Notes: a model not told the origin generated them from the letters alone. 64,000 bases of DNA from Paenimyroides aestuarii (GCF_024628805.1 NZ_CP102382.1:1178001-1242000), one strand, 5' to 3'. Numbered from the stretch's first letter, positions 26,718 to 35,925 are shown. Made by a program: numbers and translations.

Positions 26718-28121
26718 TTATTTGTGGGAAGCTCCCGATGATGAATAGGTTCTTGCTATATAATGTACTCTGTTGCCTGTGTAATTGGCGTTTTCTAATT
26801 CGGTGTTTACTTTTGATGAATTACAAGTTAAGTTTGATATGAACATATAATTTCCAAAAATGTATAATCCTAAAATTATTCCGGCATATTTTAAAACTTC
26901 GTAGTTTTTATATTTGTGAACATTGTTGAAATTTTGCAATTCGTTCGCATGGTTTCTGTTGATCACAGTGTAATAGTAAGCAAATGCCAATGCGAAAGTA
27001 ATTATAACAGAAATATACAACCAAACCTGACTAACACCGCCAATCGTTATTTTATAGTCAATATCGTAAGAGTTTTCTGTTTTATACTTATAAAAATTAT
27101 AATGAAATGCCAAATGATACGAACCATTATCTATACCACAAAAAGTAACTTCGTTACCCGATGCATGGTTTTGTGAATTATTAAAGTGTTTAAATGTCTC
27201 GGTTAAATGCGTGGCATTTGTTTTTTCGTTAACCAATGAAACATTTAACGTAATATCAGGATCGGTAACTTCTGATATAAATGAAAGCTTTACCTTTTTG
27301 TCATCTCCTTTCACCTCAAATGGCGGACTTATAAATTGGCTGCTTGTGGAATTTGTCTTAACAATACTATTGATGTATGAAATTGAATTTATATTGTTAT
27401 AATTTAAAACATAATGCAAGCCACCAATAACCAACGCAATCAATGCAGCAAACAAAACCAAATTTTTTAAAACATTATTATTTTTGTAGATGCTTTCGCG
27501 TTCTTTTACAAAAAGTTTTCTAAAACTTATTTTGTTTAAATATTCACCAAAGAAAATTTCAGTGACATCGCCATATTTTTCAACCGATAAAAATTGGCTT
27601 TGATTATAACTGTGCTGAAATGTTCTATTGTATGATTCTTCTAAAATATTATTGAAGAAAACACCATGTGCAGCAACAGGTACAGCATATTGCGCAAAAT
27701 CAAAATCGAATGATGAACCTTTGTATTTCAGAGTTCCGCCTAATTTTGCCTGCTCTTCCATTTCTTTGGTAAGTGGCACTTCTGTTAAATACGAATTGAA
27801 ATCGCTTCCGTGCGATAAAAATATCAAATCACCGTTTTTATCAGCCAAAATATATTCATTCCACGAAACATAACTTCCTTTTTCTTGTTTGGTTGATATA
27901 CCCACGATGTGATATGTTCGTCCGTTGTAGGTCACAATTTCGTTTAGTGACGCATATACATCTTTAAAAGAACCCGTTATTTTTCCGGCATATTCCGTTG
28001 TGGTTTGGTTGATCTGTGATATTGAAGAACAAACCGGGCATGCAAAAGTTTGCGGCTTTAATTTAGTGTACGCAATTTCGGTAACACTGTGGCAGTTCGC
28101 ACATTGATATTTTGCATTCAT
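26718..28121 (-). CDS. DUF4178 membrane protein with zinc ribbon
   Basis: A 467-residue protein. An N-terminal zinc ribbon (Cys7, Cys10, Cys28, Cys31) is followed by one DUF4178 domain (about 50-190, GRTYHIVGISTKQEKGSYVSWNEYIL), a membrane helix near 218-238, an extracytoplasmic beta domain (about 240-360) and two further helices (about 365-385 and 410-430). Start and stop both abut neighbours: the ATG overlaps the SpeD-like stop by one base. DUF4178 has no defined activity. The domain pairing with AdoMet decarboxylase and DUF350 is a known genomic association. Confidence 0.82.
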   Translation of the reverse strand: MNAKYQCANCHSVTEIAYTKLKPQTFACPVCSSISQINQTTTEYAGKITGSFKDVYASLNEIVTYNGRTYHIVGISTKQEKGSYVSWNEYILADKNGDLIFLSHGSDFNSYLTEVPLTKEMEEQAKLGGTLKYKGSSFDFDFAQYAVPVAAHGVFFNNILEESYNRTFQHSYNQSQFLSVEKYGDVTEIFFGEYLNKISFRKLFVKERESIYKNNNVLKNLVLFAALIALVIGGLHYVLNYNNINSISYINSIVKTNSTSSQFISPPFEVKGDDKKVKLSFISEVTDPDITLNVSLVNEKTNATHLTETFKHFNNSQNHASGNEVTFCGIDNGSYHLAFHYNFYKYKTENSYDIDYKITIGGVSQVWLYISVIITFALAFAYYYTVINRNHANELQNFNNVHKYKNYEVLKYAGIILGLYIFGNYMFISNLTCNSSKVNTELENANYTGNRVHYIARTYSSSGASHK

Positions 28122-28492
28122 TAGCGGTACACATTTGTTTCGTTTAACACTTTGGCATCAAAAAATTTTTTGTAGGCAGTGCTTAATGCTTCTACTTTCT
28201 GGGTGTTGTCTTTTAAATAATTACACAGATAGATATCAAGCGTTAATTGTTCAAATTCTGGCCAAGTATGAATGCATATGTGCGATTCTTTCAAGCAAAA
28301 AGCCATGGTGAAACCACTTGAATCAAAGGAATGATGCGATATCCCTACGATTTCCAGATTAAAATCTTTAATAAGATTTGTTGAAAATTCCTGAAAGTTT
28401 TCCAATGAAGTTAAAAGCGTTTGGTTTTTAACCTGCAAAGTAAGCAGTTTGTGTAATCCGGGATTGTATAAGCTTTTTTCTGATTGATTCAT
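28121..28492 (-). CDS. speD: S-adenosylmethionine decarboxylase-like proenzyme
   Basis: A 123-residue protein of the short prokaryotic AdoMet decarboxylase class. The self-cleavage site is present: Glu69-Ser70-His71, where Ser70 would become the pyruvoyl group. His75 (in CIHTWPE) and Cys90 match, by spacing, the processing and proton-donor residues of the Thermotoga enzyme. The product, decarboxylated AdoMet, is the aminopropyl donor for the SpeE-like protein in the same operon. It is the first gene and has a good promoter 20 bp upstream. Confidence 0.85.
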   Translation of the reverse strand: MNQSEKSLYNPGLHKLLTLQVKNQTLLTSLENFQEFSTNLIKDFNLEIVGISHHSFDSSGFTMAFCLKESHICIHTWPEFEQLTLDIYLCNYLKDNTQKVEALSTAYKKFFDAKVLNETNVYR

Positions 28493-28511
28493 TTTCTTTC
28501 AAAAGTGTGAA

Positions 28512-28541
28512 CAAATATATAAAAAGAACCCTAAAAAACAA
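28512..28541 (-). promoter_or_regulatory. Promoter of the six-gene polyamine-type operon
   Basis: A -7 box TATATTTG (28512-28519, minus strand) is preceded after 19 bases by TTG (28539-28541), a full match to the Bacteroidota pattern TTG-N19-TAnnTTTG. The SpeD-like start is 20 bp downstream. Confidence 0.65.
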
Positions 28542-28572
28542 AAGCCCAACAGTTGTTGAGCTTTATTTAATA
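28541..28572 (-). terminator. Terminator of pckA
   Basis: On the minus strand AAAGCTCAACA / TTGGGCTTT forms a stem followed by a T-rich stretch, just after the pckA stop. It overlaps the -33 element of the next operon. Confidence 0.7.
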
Positions 28573-28584
28573 TTTTAATGAAGT

Positions 28585-30198
28585 TTATAATTGTGGACCC
28601 GCCGCAACTAATGATTTTCCTTCTTCGTTATCTGTGTAGTTTTCGAAGTTTGATACGAACAATTTCGCTAAATCGGTAGCTTTTGTTTCCCATTCAGAAG
28701 CTTCTGCATACGTGTTTCGAGGGTCTAAAATGTTGGTATCAACCCCTTCTAAACCTGTTGGAACTGCTAAATTAAAGATTGGAACAACGGTAGTTTCTGC
28801 CTTTTCGATAGATCCATCTAAAATACGATCGATAATAGCACGAGTATCTTTAATAGAAATACGTTTTCCGGTACCGTTCCAACCAGTGTTTACCATATAA
28901 GCGGTAGCGTTGTGCTCTTCCATTTTCTTTACTAATTCTTCACCGTATTTTGTTGGGTGCAAGCTTAAGAATGCTTTACCGAAACAAGCCGAAAAAGTAG
29001 GTTCTGGCTGTGTAACACCGCGCTCTGTTCCTGCTAATTTTGCTGTAAACCCTGATAAGAAATAGTATTTTGTTTGTTCGGGAGTTAATTTTGAAACCGG
29101 AGGCATCACTCCAAAAGCATCTGCTGTTAAGAAGATTACTTTTTTAGCATGACCTGCTTTAGAAACCGGTTTTACAATATTTTCGATATGATCTATTGGG
29201 TATGAAACACGCGTGTTTTGTGTTACAGATCCGTCTTTAAAATCAATTTTTCCTTCTGCATCAAGTGTTACATTTTCTAATAATGCATCACGTTTTATTG
29301 CTGCAAATATTTCAGGCTCGTGTTCTTTGCTTAAATCGATTGTTTTGGCATAACATCCGCCTTCAAAGTTAAAAACACCGTCATTATCCCATCCGTGCTC
29401 GTCATCACCAATCAATTCACGCTTTGGATCTGTTGATAAAGTAGTTTTTCCTGTTCCTGATAAACCAAAGAAAACTGCCACATCTCCCTCTTTTCCTTTG
29501 TTTGCAGAGCAGTGCATGGAAGCAATTCCTTGTAATGGCAAGTAGTAGTTCATCATAGAGAACATACCTTTTTTCATTTCACCACCGTACCAAGTACCAC
29601 CAATTAATTGCATTTTTTCGGTTAAGTTGAACGCAATATATACATCTGAATTAAGGTTGTGTGCTTTGTAATCTTTAAACGAAGTTTTAGATGCATTGAT
29701 TACCACGAAATCGGGCTCGCCAAAGTTTTCTAATTCAGCTTCTGTTGGGCGAATAAACATATTTTTAACAAAATGTGCTTGCCAAGCCACTTCCATAATG
29801 AAACGTACTTTTAAACGAGTGTCTTCGTTGGCACCGCAAAAAGCATCAACCACATATAGTTTTTTACCTGATAACTCAGTCACAGCATTTTGTTTTAATG
29901 CTTCCCAAGTATCTTGCGAAATAGGTTTGTTGTCGTTTTTAGCATTGTCAGAAGTCCACCAAATAGTGTTTTCTGTCACCGCATCTTTTACAATATATTT
30001 ATCTTTAGGAGAACGACCTGTAAAATCACCAGTCATTACGTTTACAGCGCCAAGTTCCGATACCTGCCCGCGTTCAAAACCTTTTAAATTGGGGTTTGTT
30101 TCTGCTTTAAATAATTCGTCATACGAAGGGTTGTAAATTATTTCTGCTACATTTTGTATTCCGTACTTATCTAAATCGATTGATTTTGAAACCTTCAT
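28585..30198 (-). CDS. pckA: Phosphoenolpyruvate carboxykinase (ATP)
   Basis: A 537-residue enzyme that converts oxaloacetate and ATP to phosphoenolpyruvate in gluconeogenesis. Visible signatures are the P-loop [11 protein letters not shown], the metal-binding IGDDEHGW, the substrate loop [14 protein letters not shown] and the family motif HCSANKG. An in-frame ATG at 30228 sits one base from a -7 promoter box, so the first mRNA base should lie beyond it. I therefore place the start at 30198 (MKVSKSIDL). Confidence 0.95.
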   Translation of the reverse strand: MKVSKSIDLDKYGIQNVAEIIYNPSYDELFKAETNPNLKGFERGQVSELGAVNVMTGDFTGRSPKDKYIVKDAVTENTIWWTSDNAKNDNKPISQDTWEALKQNAVTELSGKKLYVVDAFCGANEDTRLKVRFIMEVAWQAHFVKNMFIRPTEAELENFGEPDFVVINASKTSFKDYKAHNLNSDVYIAFNLTEKMQLIGGTWYGGEMKKGMFSMMNYYLPLQGIASMHCSANKGKEGDVAVFFGLSGTGKTTLSTDPKRELIGDDEHGWDNDGVFNFEGGCYAKTIDLSKEHEPEIFAAIKRDALLENVTLDAEGKIDFKDGSVTQNTRVSYPIDHIENIVKPVSKAGHAKKVIFLTADAFGVMPPVSKLTPEQTKYYFLSGFTAKLAGTERGVTQPEPTFSACFGKAFLSLHPTKYGEELVKKMEEHNATAYMVNTGWNGTGKRISIKDTRAIIDRILDGSIEKAETTVVPIFNLAVPTGLEGVDTNILDPRNTYAEASEWETKATDLAKLFVSNFENYTDNEEGKSLVAAGPQL

Positions 30199-30229
30199 GT
30201 TTAAATCTTGTGTTGTTTTAATTTGCATA

Positions 30230-30237
30230 CAAACTTA
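30230..30237 (-). promoter_or_regulatory. Promoter -7 box (TAAGTTTG) for pckA
   Basis: TAAGTTTG on the minus strand, 31 bp before the chosen pckA start. It excludes the upstream ATG at 30228. Confidence 0.55.
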
Positions 30238-30261
30238 CTAATAAATTTATAATTTTTTTTA

Positions 30262-30651
30262 TTAATTGCTTTTTTGTTTCATTGAATAAAAAGCAGTAAG
30301 AAACCAACTTACAATTAAAAATAAACCACCAACGGGAGTGATAGGACCTAAAAAGCTAAAATTAATACCCGATAACTGCTGTGTGGCAAGTAAAAATATC
30401 GACCCTGAAAACAAAAAAATGCCAATGGTGGTAAAAATGCCAATGGTGCGTTTGTTTTTTTCGGTTAGCACGTTTAATTGTGCAATAAGTAGCAAAAATA
30501 AAGCGTGATACATTTGGTAGCGCACACCAGTTTCAAAACTTACCAACTGTTCTGCCGATAAAACTTTTTTTAAACCATGAGCGCCAAAAGCTCCTAATAT
30601 TATCGCTACAAATCCAAAAAAAGCAGCTAAGGTTACTAATTTTTTAGTCAT
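30262..30651 (-). CDS. DUF423 family membrane protein
   Basis: A 129-residue protein with four membrane helices and the DUF423 (YgdD) signature GAFGAHGLKKVL followed by RYQMYHALFLLLIA and FLGPITPVGGLFLIVSW. The function of this widespread family is not established. A promoter box TACATTTG at 30666-30673 supports the start at 30651 over a longer frame. Confidence 0.88.
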   Translation of the reverse strand: MTKKLVTLAAFFGFVAIILGAFGAHGLKKVLSAEQLVSFETGVRYQMYHALFLLLIAQLNVLTEKNKRTIGIFTTIGIFLFSGSIFLLATQQLSGINFSFLGPITPVGGLFLIVSWFLTAFYSMKQKSN

Positions 30652-30665
30652 TTTAGTATTTTTTT

Positions 30666-30673
30666 CAAATGTA
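30666..30673 (-). promoter_or_regulatory. Promoter -7 box (TACATTTG) for the DUF423 gene
   Basis: A match to TAnnTTTG on the minus strand, 14 bp before the start codon. Confidence 0.5.
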
Positions 30674-30780
30674 CAAAACTTTATCAAAAACAATCTCTAA
30701 AGTGACAATTTAAACCTTAATGTTAAAATTAATCTTATTTTAACATAAATTGATTGAATAGCATTACGTTTTTTTTTTTT

Positions 30781-30788
30781 TAATTTTG
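30781..30788 (+). promoter_or_regulatory. Promoter -7 box (TAATTTTG) for the frameshifted lipoprotein
   Basis: A match to TAnnTTTG 35 bp before ATG 30824, after a long T run. A second similar sequence lies a few bases further on. Confidence 0.45.
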
Positions 30789-30823
30789 TACAAATTTTGT
30801 TTAACTAATTAAATTTCAAGAAA

Positions 30824-31419
30824 ATGAAAAAAAATAATTTAAAAAATTTTGGGAAATTTTCTGTAGCTTTTTTAGGAACAATAATTTTAGCTACAGTATT
30901 TACAGCTTGTGAGGCTGAAAATGAACTATTGCTAGAGCATGATACAAACACAATGCTACAAGCTAAAAGTAGTAGTAGTACAGAAAGTGAAATTACTGAA
31001 ATTATAAACAATAATTGCGGTACAATTGATTATAATCAAGCAGGTACACCTGAAGCAGAGTATCATTTCAGTTCTTTGGATGAATTTGAACAAACGATTT
31101 CCGGAATTTGCGAATCTTCAGCAACACCAATAAATCTCGAAAAAGCCACATCTTCTACACCTTGTGGAGATGGAATGTATACAGCTTCTATTTCAATTGG
31201 GGCCAACTTATAGTTTAAATTTTTGGATAACAGTCAAAGACGGTGCCGTAACAGGTGTAAGTAGTGGACTATCGGGCTGGCATTTAGGTGTTTCATGGGG
31301 GCAAGGTGGTTGGTCTCAAAGAGGTAGTAATGTTTTTTGTCAGCGGAACTTTTACTGCCGGACTTGGTTTTGGTGTATGGTCTCAAGCAACTACCTATAA
31401 ACTTATATTACCTTGTTAA
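30824..31419 (+). pseudogene. Lipoprotein gene with two apparent +1 frameshifts
   Basis: Frame one (30824-31213) gives a lipoprotein start with lipobox VFTAC and ends SISIGANL. Sense continues in the next frame (SLNFWITVKDGAVTGVSSGL, then SGWHLGVSWGQGG) and then in the third (VSGTFTAGLGFGVWSQATTY, ending LILPC with TAA at 31417-31419). Each switch fits one extra base, at a G4 run near 31198 and a T6 run near 31333. The repaired product would be about 198 residues: an exported lipoprotein with a Gly-rich beta domain. I do not recognise the family. It may be a real pseudogene or two homopolymer sequencing errors. Confidence 0.65.
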
Positions 31420-31436
31420 TTAAAAACTTTATAATT

Positions 31437-31535
31437 ATGGAATTTATTTTATCAATATGGCCTATAATTCAAATGATTTTATGGATTATCTTGTTCTATT
31501 TCGTTTATAAAATTTATAAAAAAATAATGAATTAA
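31437..31535 (+). CDS. Very small single-helix membrane protein
   Basis: A 32-residue frame, ATG 31437 to TAA 31533-31535, 17 bp after the lipoprotein. It starts MEFILSIWPIIQMILWIILF and continues YFVYKIYKKIMN: one membrane helix and a basic tail. It is followed 15 bp later by a strong terminator. The composition and placement favour a real small gene in the same transcript, but coding status is unproven. Confidence 0.5.
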   Translation: MEFILSIWPIIQMILWIILFYFVYKIYKKIMN

Positions 31536-31550
31536 AATAGTCATTTATAA

Positions 31551-31581
31551 GAAAAACGTGAGACTTAAATCTCACGTTTTT
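31551..31581 (+). terminator. Rho-independent terminator
   Basis: AAAAACGTGAGA / TCTCACGTTTTT with a six-base loop: a strong stem that closes the lipoprotein and small-membrane-protein unit. Confidence 0.85.
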
Positions 31582-31643
31582 GTTGTTTTAATAAATCTAC
31601 TCCAATATTTTTAGTACTTTTAGCACGATAAAAATCATAATAA

Positions 31644-33002
31644 ATGAAAAATGTACTGTTATTTGGTTCGGGTAGATCCACATCTTCCTTAATTAAATAT
31701 TTATTAGAACGCACAGAAACCCATCAATTTAAACTTTATATTGCCGACCAAAGCATTGTATCGATCCAAGCAAAAATTGCAGACAACCCCAATGCATTTG
31801 CCGTTTCTTTAGATCTTAATAACGATACAGAACGTACCAAATTAATCGAAAAAGCCGACGTGGTTATTTCTATGATGCCTGCTTTTTTGCACCCAATCAT
31901 CGCAGCCGATTGCTTAACTTACGGGAAGCATTTGGTAACGGCTTCTTATATTTCAAATGAATTAAAGGAAATGGATGCCGAGGTGAAAGCAAAAGGGTTG
32001 ATTTTTATGAACGAATGTGGATTAGATCCCGGGATTGATCACATGAGTGCTATGAAAGTTTTAGACGAGATTCGTGAAAAAGGCGGCAACCCGGTACATT
32101 TTGAAAGTTTCTGCGGCGGTTTGGTTGCTCCAGAATCGGATGATAATGTATGGAAATACAAATTTTCGTGGAACCCTCGTAATGTGGTGGTTGCCGGACA
32201 AGGTGGTGCTGCAAAGTTTTTGCAACAAGGCACTTATAAATATATACCCTATCAACGTATTTTTAAACGTACCGAATTTTTAGAAATCGAAGGTTTTGGC
32301 CGATTTGAAGCCTATGCAAACCGTGACTCTTTAGGTTATCGCGAAGCTTATGGTTTAGAAAAAGCACATACCATTTATAGAGGAACCATGCGCAGGGTTG
32401 GTTTTTCGCGTGCGTGGAATATGTTGGTGCAGTTGGGCGTGACAGATGATACCTACACGATTGAAGATTCAGAAAACATGTCGTATCGCGAGTTTATCAA
32501 TTCATTTTTGTACTATCATCCTACCGATTCGGTTGAAGTGAAATTTCGTTTAACGTTAAATGTGGAACAAGACGATACGGTTTGGGACAAGTTTGTAGCA
32601 TTGGATTTGTTTAATAATGATAAGAAGGTAGGTTTGAAAAATGCCACTCCGGCGCAGGTTATGGAAAAAATTCTTGCAGAAAAATGGACCTTGCAACCCG
32701 ATGATAAAGACATGATTGTGATGTATCACAAGTTTGGCTATACCATGCCTAATGTTGCCGAAACGCTTCAAATAGATGCTACCATGGTATGTTTGGGCGA
32801 AGATGCGGTATTAACAGGAATGGCAAAAACAGTAGGTTTGCCCGTTGGAATCATAACATTAAAAATATTGAACGGCGAAATCACCACACCGGGTGTGCAA
32901 ATGCCTATTACAAAAGAAGTTTACGAACCTGTTTTAAAAGAATTAGAAACCTTTGGAATTATTTTTCAAGAAAAAGAAGTTCCTTATGACGGCGGAATGT
33001 AA
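31644..33002 (+). CDS. Saccharopine dehydrogenase family protein
   Basis: A 452-residue protein with an N-terminal Rossmann domain (VLLFGSGRSTSSLIKYL) and the saccharopine dehydrogenase catalytic/C-terminal domain (FMNECGLDPGIDHMSAMK, ESFCGGLVAPESDDNVWKYKFSWNPRN in parts). Such enzymes make or split saccharopine in lysine metabolism. No lysine pathway gene is adjacent, so direction and role stay open. Confidence 0.88.
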   Translation: MKNVLLFGSGRSTSSLIKYLLERTETHQFKLYIADQSIVSIQAKIADNPNAFAVSLDLNNDTERTKLIEKADVVISMMPAFLHPIIAADCLTYGKHLVTASYISNELKEMDAEVKAKGLIFMNECGLDPGIDHMSAMKVLDEIREKGGNPVHFESFCGGLVAPESDDNVWKYKFSWNPRNVVVAGQGGAAKFLQQGTYKYIPYQRIFKRTEFLEIEGFGRFEAYANRDSLGYREAYGLEKAHTIYRGTMRRVGFSRAWNMLVQLGVTDDTYTIEDSENMSYREFINSFLYYHPTDSVEVKFRLTLNVEQDDTVWDKFVALDLFNNDKKVGLKNATPAQVMEKILAEKWTLQPDDKDMIVMYHKFGYTMPNVAETLQIDATMVCLGEDAVLTGMAKTVGLPVGIITLKILNGEITTPGVQMPITKEVYEPVLKELETFGIIFQEKEVPYDGGM

Positions 33003-33012
33003 GCAAACGGTA

Positions 33013-33054
33013 TAAAAAAAGCCTTGAAATTTTATTTTTCGAGGCTTTTTTTAT
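33013..33054. terminator. Bidirectional terminator
   Basis: AAAAAAGCCTTGAAA / TTTCGAGGCTTTTTTT between the convergent saccharopine dehydrogenase and DUF4136 genes. Confidence 0.8.
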
Positions 33055-33061
33055 ATGGGTT

Positions 33062-33592
33062 TTATCTCGGAAACGTTTCTAAAACTTTTGACACAAATTC
33101 TTTGATGCGCTCTTCTTTTTTGCTTTGTTTATGGGTTAGATAACCAGTTCCTTTTCCTTGCCAAACCAATTCTTTATTGTCAGCTTTTAAAACATCGATA
33201 TATAAAATTCCTTGGGTTGATGTAGATACCGATTGAAAACCAGGACCCATCATCCATGGGTTCCAACCCCACCAAGGGTTGTTCCAGCCCCAACCACCAT
33301 TAAAAGTGTTTACATTTACAATTTCTTTTGCATCAGTAAACAAATTAATCAGCAAATCGGGATTTTCACTTTTGGTGAATCCTTTGGTGGTCATTTCTTC
33401 ATCAATTGCTTTCAAGATACGCTTCTTGTCTAAATCGGAAATATTCATTTTAGCAACACCGTCTTTCATAAAAGCATACGTTTTAAACTGACTGAAATTT
33501 ACCGTATTGTCGTAATCAGTAGCAACGTGCACCGAACTGCACGATGCCACAACAAACAGCAATAATAAAGGTATTAGTTTAAATAGTTTCAT
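33062..33592 (-). CDS. DUF4136 lipoprotein
   Basis: A 176-residue lipoprotein (lipobox FVVASC) with the DUF4136 pattern: ATDYDNTVNFSQFKTYAF near the start and ILYIDVLKADNKELVWQGKG near the end. A Trp/Gly/Asn/Pro-rich stretch (GGWGWNNPWWGWNPW, residues about 99-113) interrupts the domain. Function unknown. It lies six bases downstream of the urocanate hydratase stop and may be read from the same transcript. Confidence 0.85.
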   Translation of the reverse strand: MKLFKLIPLLLLFVVASCSSVHVATDYDNTVNFSQFKTYAFMKDGVAKMNISDLDKKRILKAIDEEMTTKGFTKSENPDLLINLFTDAKEIVNVNTFNGGWGWNNPWWGWNPWMMGPGFQSVSTSTQGILYIDVLKADNKELVWQGKGTGYLTHKQSKKEERIKEFVSKVLETFPR

Positions 33593-33598
33593 AATATC

Positions 33599-35764
33599 TT
33601 AATTTAATAGGTTGTCATCAACTAAATTGGGCAATGTAACTTTTAATAACGGTTCCGCTTCCATTGCACGTTTAATTGCAAAAACAGCACCTTCGTTGCG
33701 TGCCCAGCTTCTGCGAGATATTCCGTTGTTTACATCCCAGAAAAGCATCGATTTTAGGCGTTGTTCTGCTTCTAAAGTACCATCAAGAAGCATACCAAAA
33801 CCTCCGTTGATTACTTCGCCCCAGCCAACACCGCCACCGTTGTGGATAGAAACCCAAGTTGCCCCACGGAAACTGTCGCCAATTACGTTGTGAATTGCCA
33901 TATCGGCGGTAAATCGAGAACCATCGTAAATGTTTGATGTTTCGCGATAAGGCGAATCGGTTCCTGATACATCATGATGATCGCGACCCAGCACAACCGG
34001 ACCTATTTTTCCTGCTGCAATGGCATCGTTAAACGCTTTGGCAATGTTGGCACGTCCTTCGGCATCGGCATATAAAATACGTGCTTGCGAACCCACCACC
34101 AATTTGTTTTCTTGCGCACCGCGAATCCATTGAATATTGTCTTTCATTTGCTGTTGGATTTCAGCAGGCGAGGTTTTAATCATTTCTTCTAAAACTTCAC
34201 AAGCAATATCGTCGGTTTTTTTCAAATCTTCGGGATTGTTGCTTGCACACACCCAACGAAATGGGCCAAAACCATAATCAAAACACATGGGACCCATGAT
34301 ATCTTGTACATACGATGGATATTTAAACTCACGACCCAAAGTTGCGTTCGGATTCATCACATCGGCTCCGGCACGCGAAGCTTCCAGTAAAAAGGCATTT
34401 CCGTAATCGAAAAAGTAGGTGCCTTTTGCTGTGTGTTTGTTGATGGCTGCTGCGTGTCGGCGCAAAGTTTCTTGTACTTTTCCTTTGAATAAATCAGGTT
34501 CTTCGGCCATCATTTTATTGGCTTCTTCAAACGAAACTCCCACGGGATAATAGCCACCCGCCCAAGGATTATGCAATGAAGTTTGATCCGATCCCAAATC
34601 GATATGTATGTTTTCTTGATCAAATTTTTCCCAGATATCCACCACATTTCCTAAATATGCGATAGAAACAACTTCTTTAGCCGCTTGTGCTTTGCGAACA
34701 CGATCGACTAATTGATCTAAATCTTCGATAATTTCATGAATCCAACCTTGACTGTGGCGAATTTTCGTGATTTTTGGGTTTACTTCGGCACAAACCGTGA
34801 TACAGCCGGCAATAGTTCCCGCTTTTGGCTGTGCACCGCTCATTCCGCCCAATCCAGATGTTACAAACAAGTTGCCTTTTGGTTCTTTACCAATTTTTCT
34901 GAAACCGTTCAAAACCGTAATTGTAGTTCCGTGTACAATTCCTTGAGGACCAATGTACATGTACGATCCAGCAGTCATTTGTCCGTATTGTGTTACACCC
35001 AAAGCGTTGAATTTTTCCCAATCGTCTGGTTTGGAATAATTCGGAATCATCATACCATTTGTTACAACAACCCTTGGCGCATTTTTGTGCGACGGAAACA
35101 AGCCCATTGGATGCCCAGAATACATCACTAAGGTTTGCTCATCAGTCATTTCAGCTAAATATTTCATGGTTAACAGGTATTGTGCCCAATTGCTGAAAAC
35201 ACCTCCGTTGCCGCCATAAGTAATCAATTCGTGCGGATGTTGTGCCACGGCATAATCCAGATTGTTCTGAATCATCATTTGTATGGCTTTTGCCTGCAAC
35301 GATTTTCCGGGATATTCGTTGATATCGCGCGCATACATGCGGTATTTCGGACGAAAACGGTACATGTAAATGCGGCCGTAATTTTCTAATTCTTCCTTAA
35401 ATTCGGGTATCAGCGTCTCGTGGTGTTGCGGCTCAAAATAACGCAACGCATTGCGCAACGCTAATGTTTTTTCTTCTGCTGTTAATATTTCTTTACGCTT
35501 TGGTGCGTGATTAATGGTAGCGTCGTATAATGCTTTTGGTGGCAAGGTTGCCGGAATTCCCTGAAGTATTTCTTCTTGAAACGTCATAGTTCTTGGTTTT
35601 GTTTTTTTCTTTATTTGATCGATTAATTTGCTGAATCCATAAGGGCAATGCTTGCATCCGCTCATGCAACAAAAACCTCGGTCTAAGAGATATTTTGCTG
35701 TGAACACGCGAAACCCTTGTGGGGAAAGATAATAATCTTCACCTTCAATTAACTCTTTCTTCAT
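33599..35764 (-). CDS. hutU: Urocanate hydratase with in-frame N-terminal DUF5522 domain
   Basis: A 721-residue frame. Residues 1-59 are a DUF5522 domain (GEDYYLSPQGFRVFTAKYLL and the Cys cluster CCMSGCKHCPYGF), usually a separate small protein. From residue 60 (MTFQEEILQ, ATG 35587) it is a normal-length 662-residue urocanate hydratase, with YGGNGGVFSNWAQY, SGLGGMSGAQ and GRDHHDVSGTDSPYRET. It hydrates urocanate to imidazolonepropionate in histidine breakdown using NAD+. Removing one A from an A7 run (plus-strand T7 at 35602-35608) would end DUF5522 at a TGA overlapping the hydratase ATG as ATGA. The fusion may therefore be recent or artefactual. No other hut genes are in the window. Confidence 0.85.
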   Translation of the reverse strand: MKKELIEGEDYYLSPQGFRVFTAKYLLDRGFCCMSGCKHCPYGFSKLIDQIKKKTKPRTMTFQEEILQGIPATLPPKALYDATINHAPKRKEILTAEEKTLALRNALRYFEPQHHETLIPEFKEELENYGRIYMYRFRPKYRMYARDINEYPGKSLQAKAIQMMIQNNLDYAVAQHPHELITYGGNGGVFSNWAQYLLTMKYLAEMTDEQTLVMYSGHPMGLFPSHKNAPRVVVTNGMMIPNYSKPDDWEKFNALGVTQYGQMTAGSYMYIGPQGIVHGTTITVLNGFRKIGKEPKGNLFVTSGLGGMSGAQPKAGTIAGCITVCAEVNPKITKIRHSQGWIHEIIEDLDQLVDRVRKAQAAKEVVSIAYLGNVVDIWEKFDQENIHIDLGSDQTSLHNPWAGGYYPVGVSFEEANKMMAEEPDLFKGKVQETLRRHAAAINKHTAKGTYFFDYGNAFLLEASRAGADVMNPNATLGREFKYPSYVQDIMGPMCFDYGFGPFRWVCASNNPEDLKKTDDIACEVLEEMIKTSPAEIQQQMKDNIQWIRGAQENKLVVGSQARILYADAEGRANIAKAFNDAIAAGKIGPVVLGRDHHDVSGTDSPYRETSNIYDGSRFTADMAIHNVIGDSFRGATWVSIHNGGGVGWGEVINGGFGMLLDGTLEAEQRLKSMLFWDVNNGISRRSWARNEGAVFAIKRAMEAEPLLKVTLPNLVDDNLLN

Positions 35765-35769
35765 GATTA

Positions 35770-35777
35770 CAAAATTA
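35770..35777 (-). promoter_or_regulatory. Promoter -7 box (TAATTTTG) for the DUF5522-hutU gene
   Basis: TAATTTTG on the minus strand ends five bases before the ATG at 35764, so the transcript would be almost leaderless. Confidence 0.4.
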
Positions 35778-35925
35778 GTGAATTTTTTTGTTTTTCGTGT
35801 TTGATACTGGATGTTTGGTGATTGATAAATTAGTCTGGTTGTTGAGAAGTAAAGCGGTTTTCAATTGAAACTAAAACAACTATGTTTGTCAATTCATCAA
35901 ACATGCATCATCTCATAAAAAATGA

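Noticed and set aside
28121..28492. Loss of the pyruvoyl serine in the SpeD-like protein (Cys where HLSIH is expected)
   Set aside because: The Cys replaces the second Ser of the motif; the cleaved Glu-Ser-His is intact at residues 69-71, so the active site looks normal.
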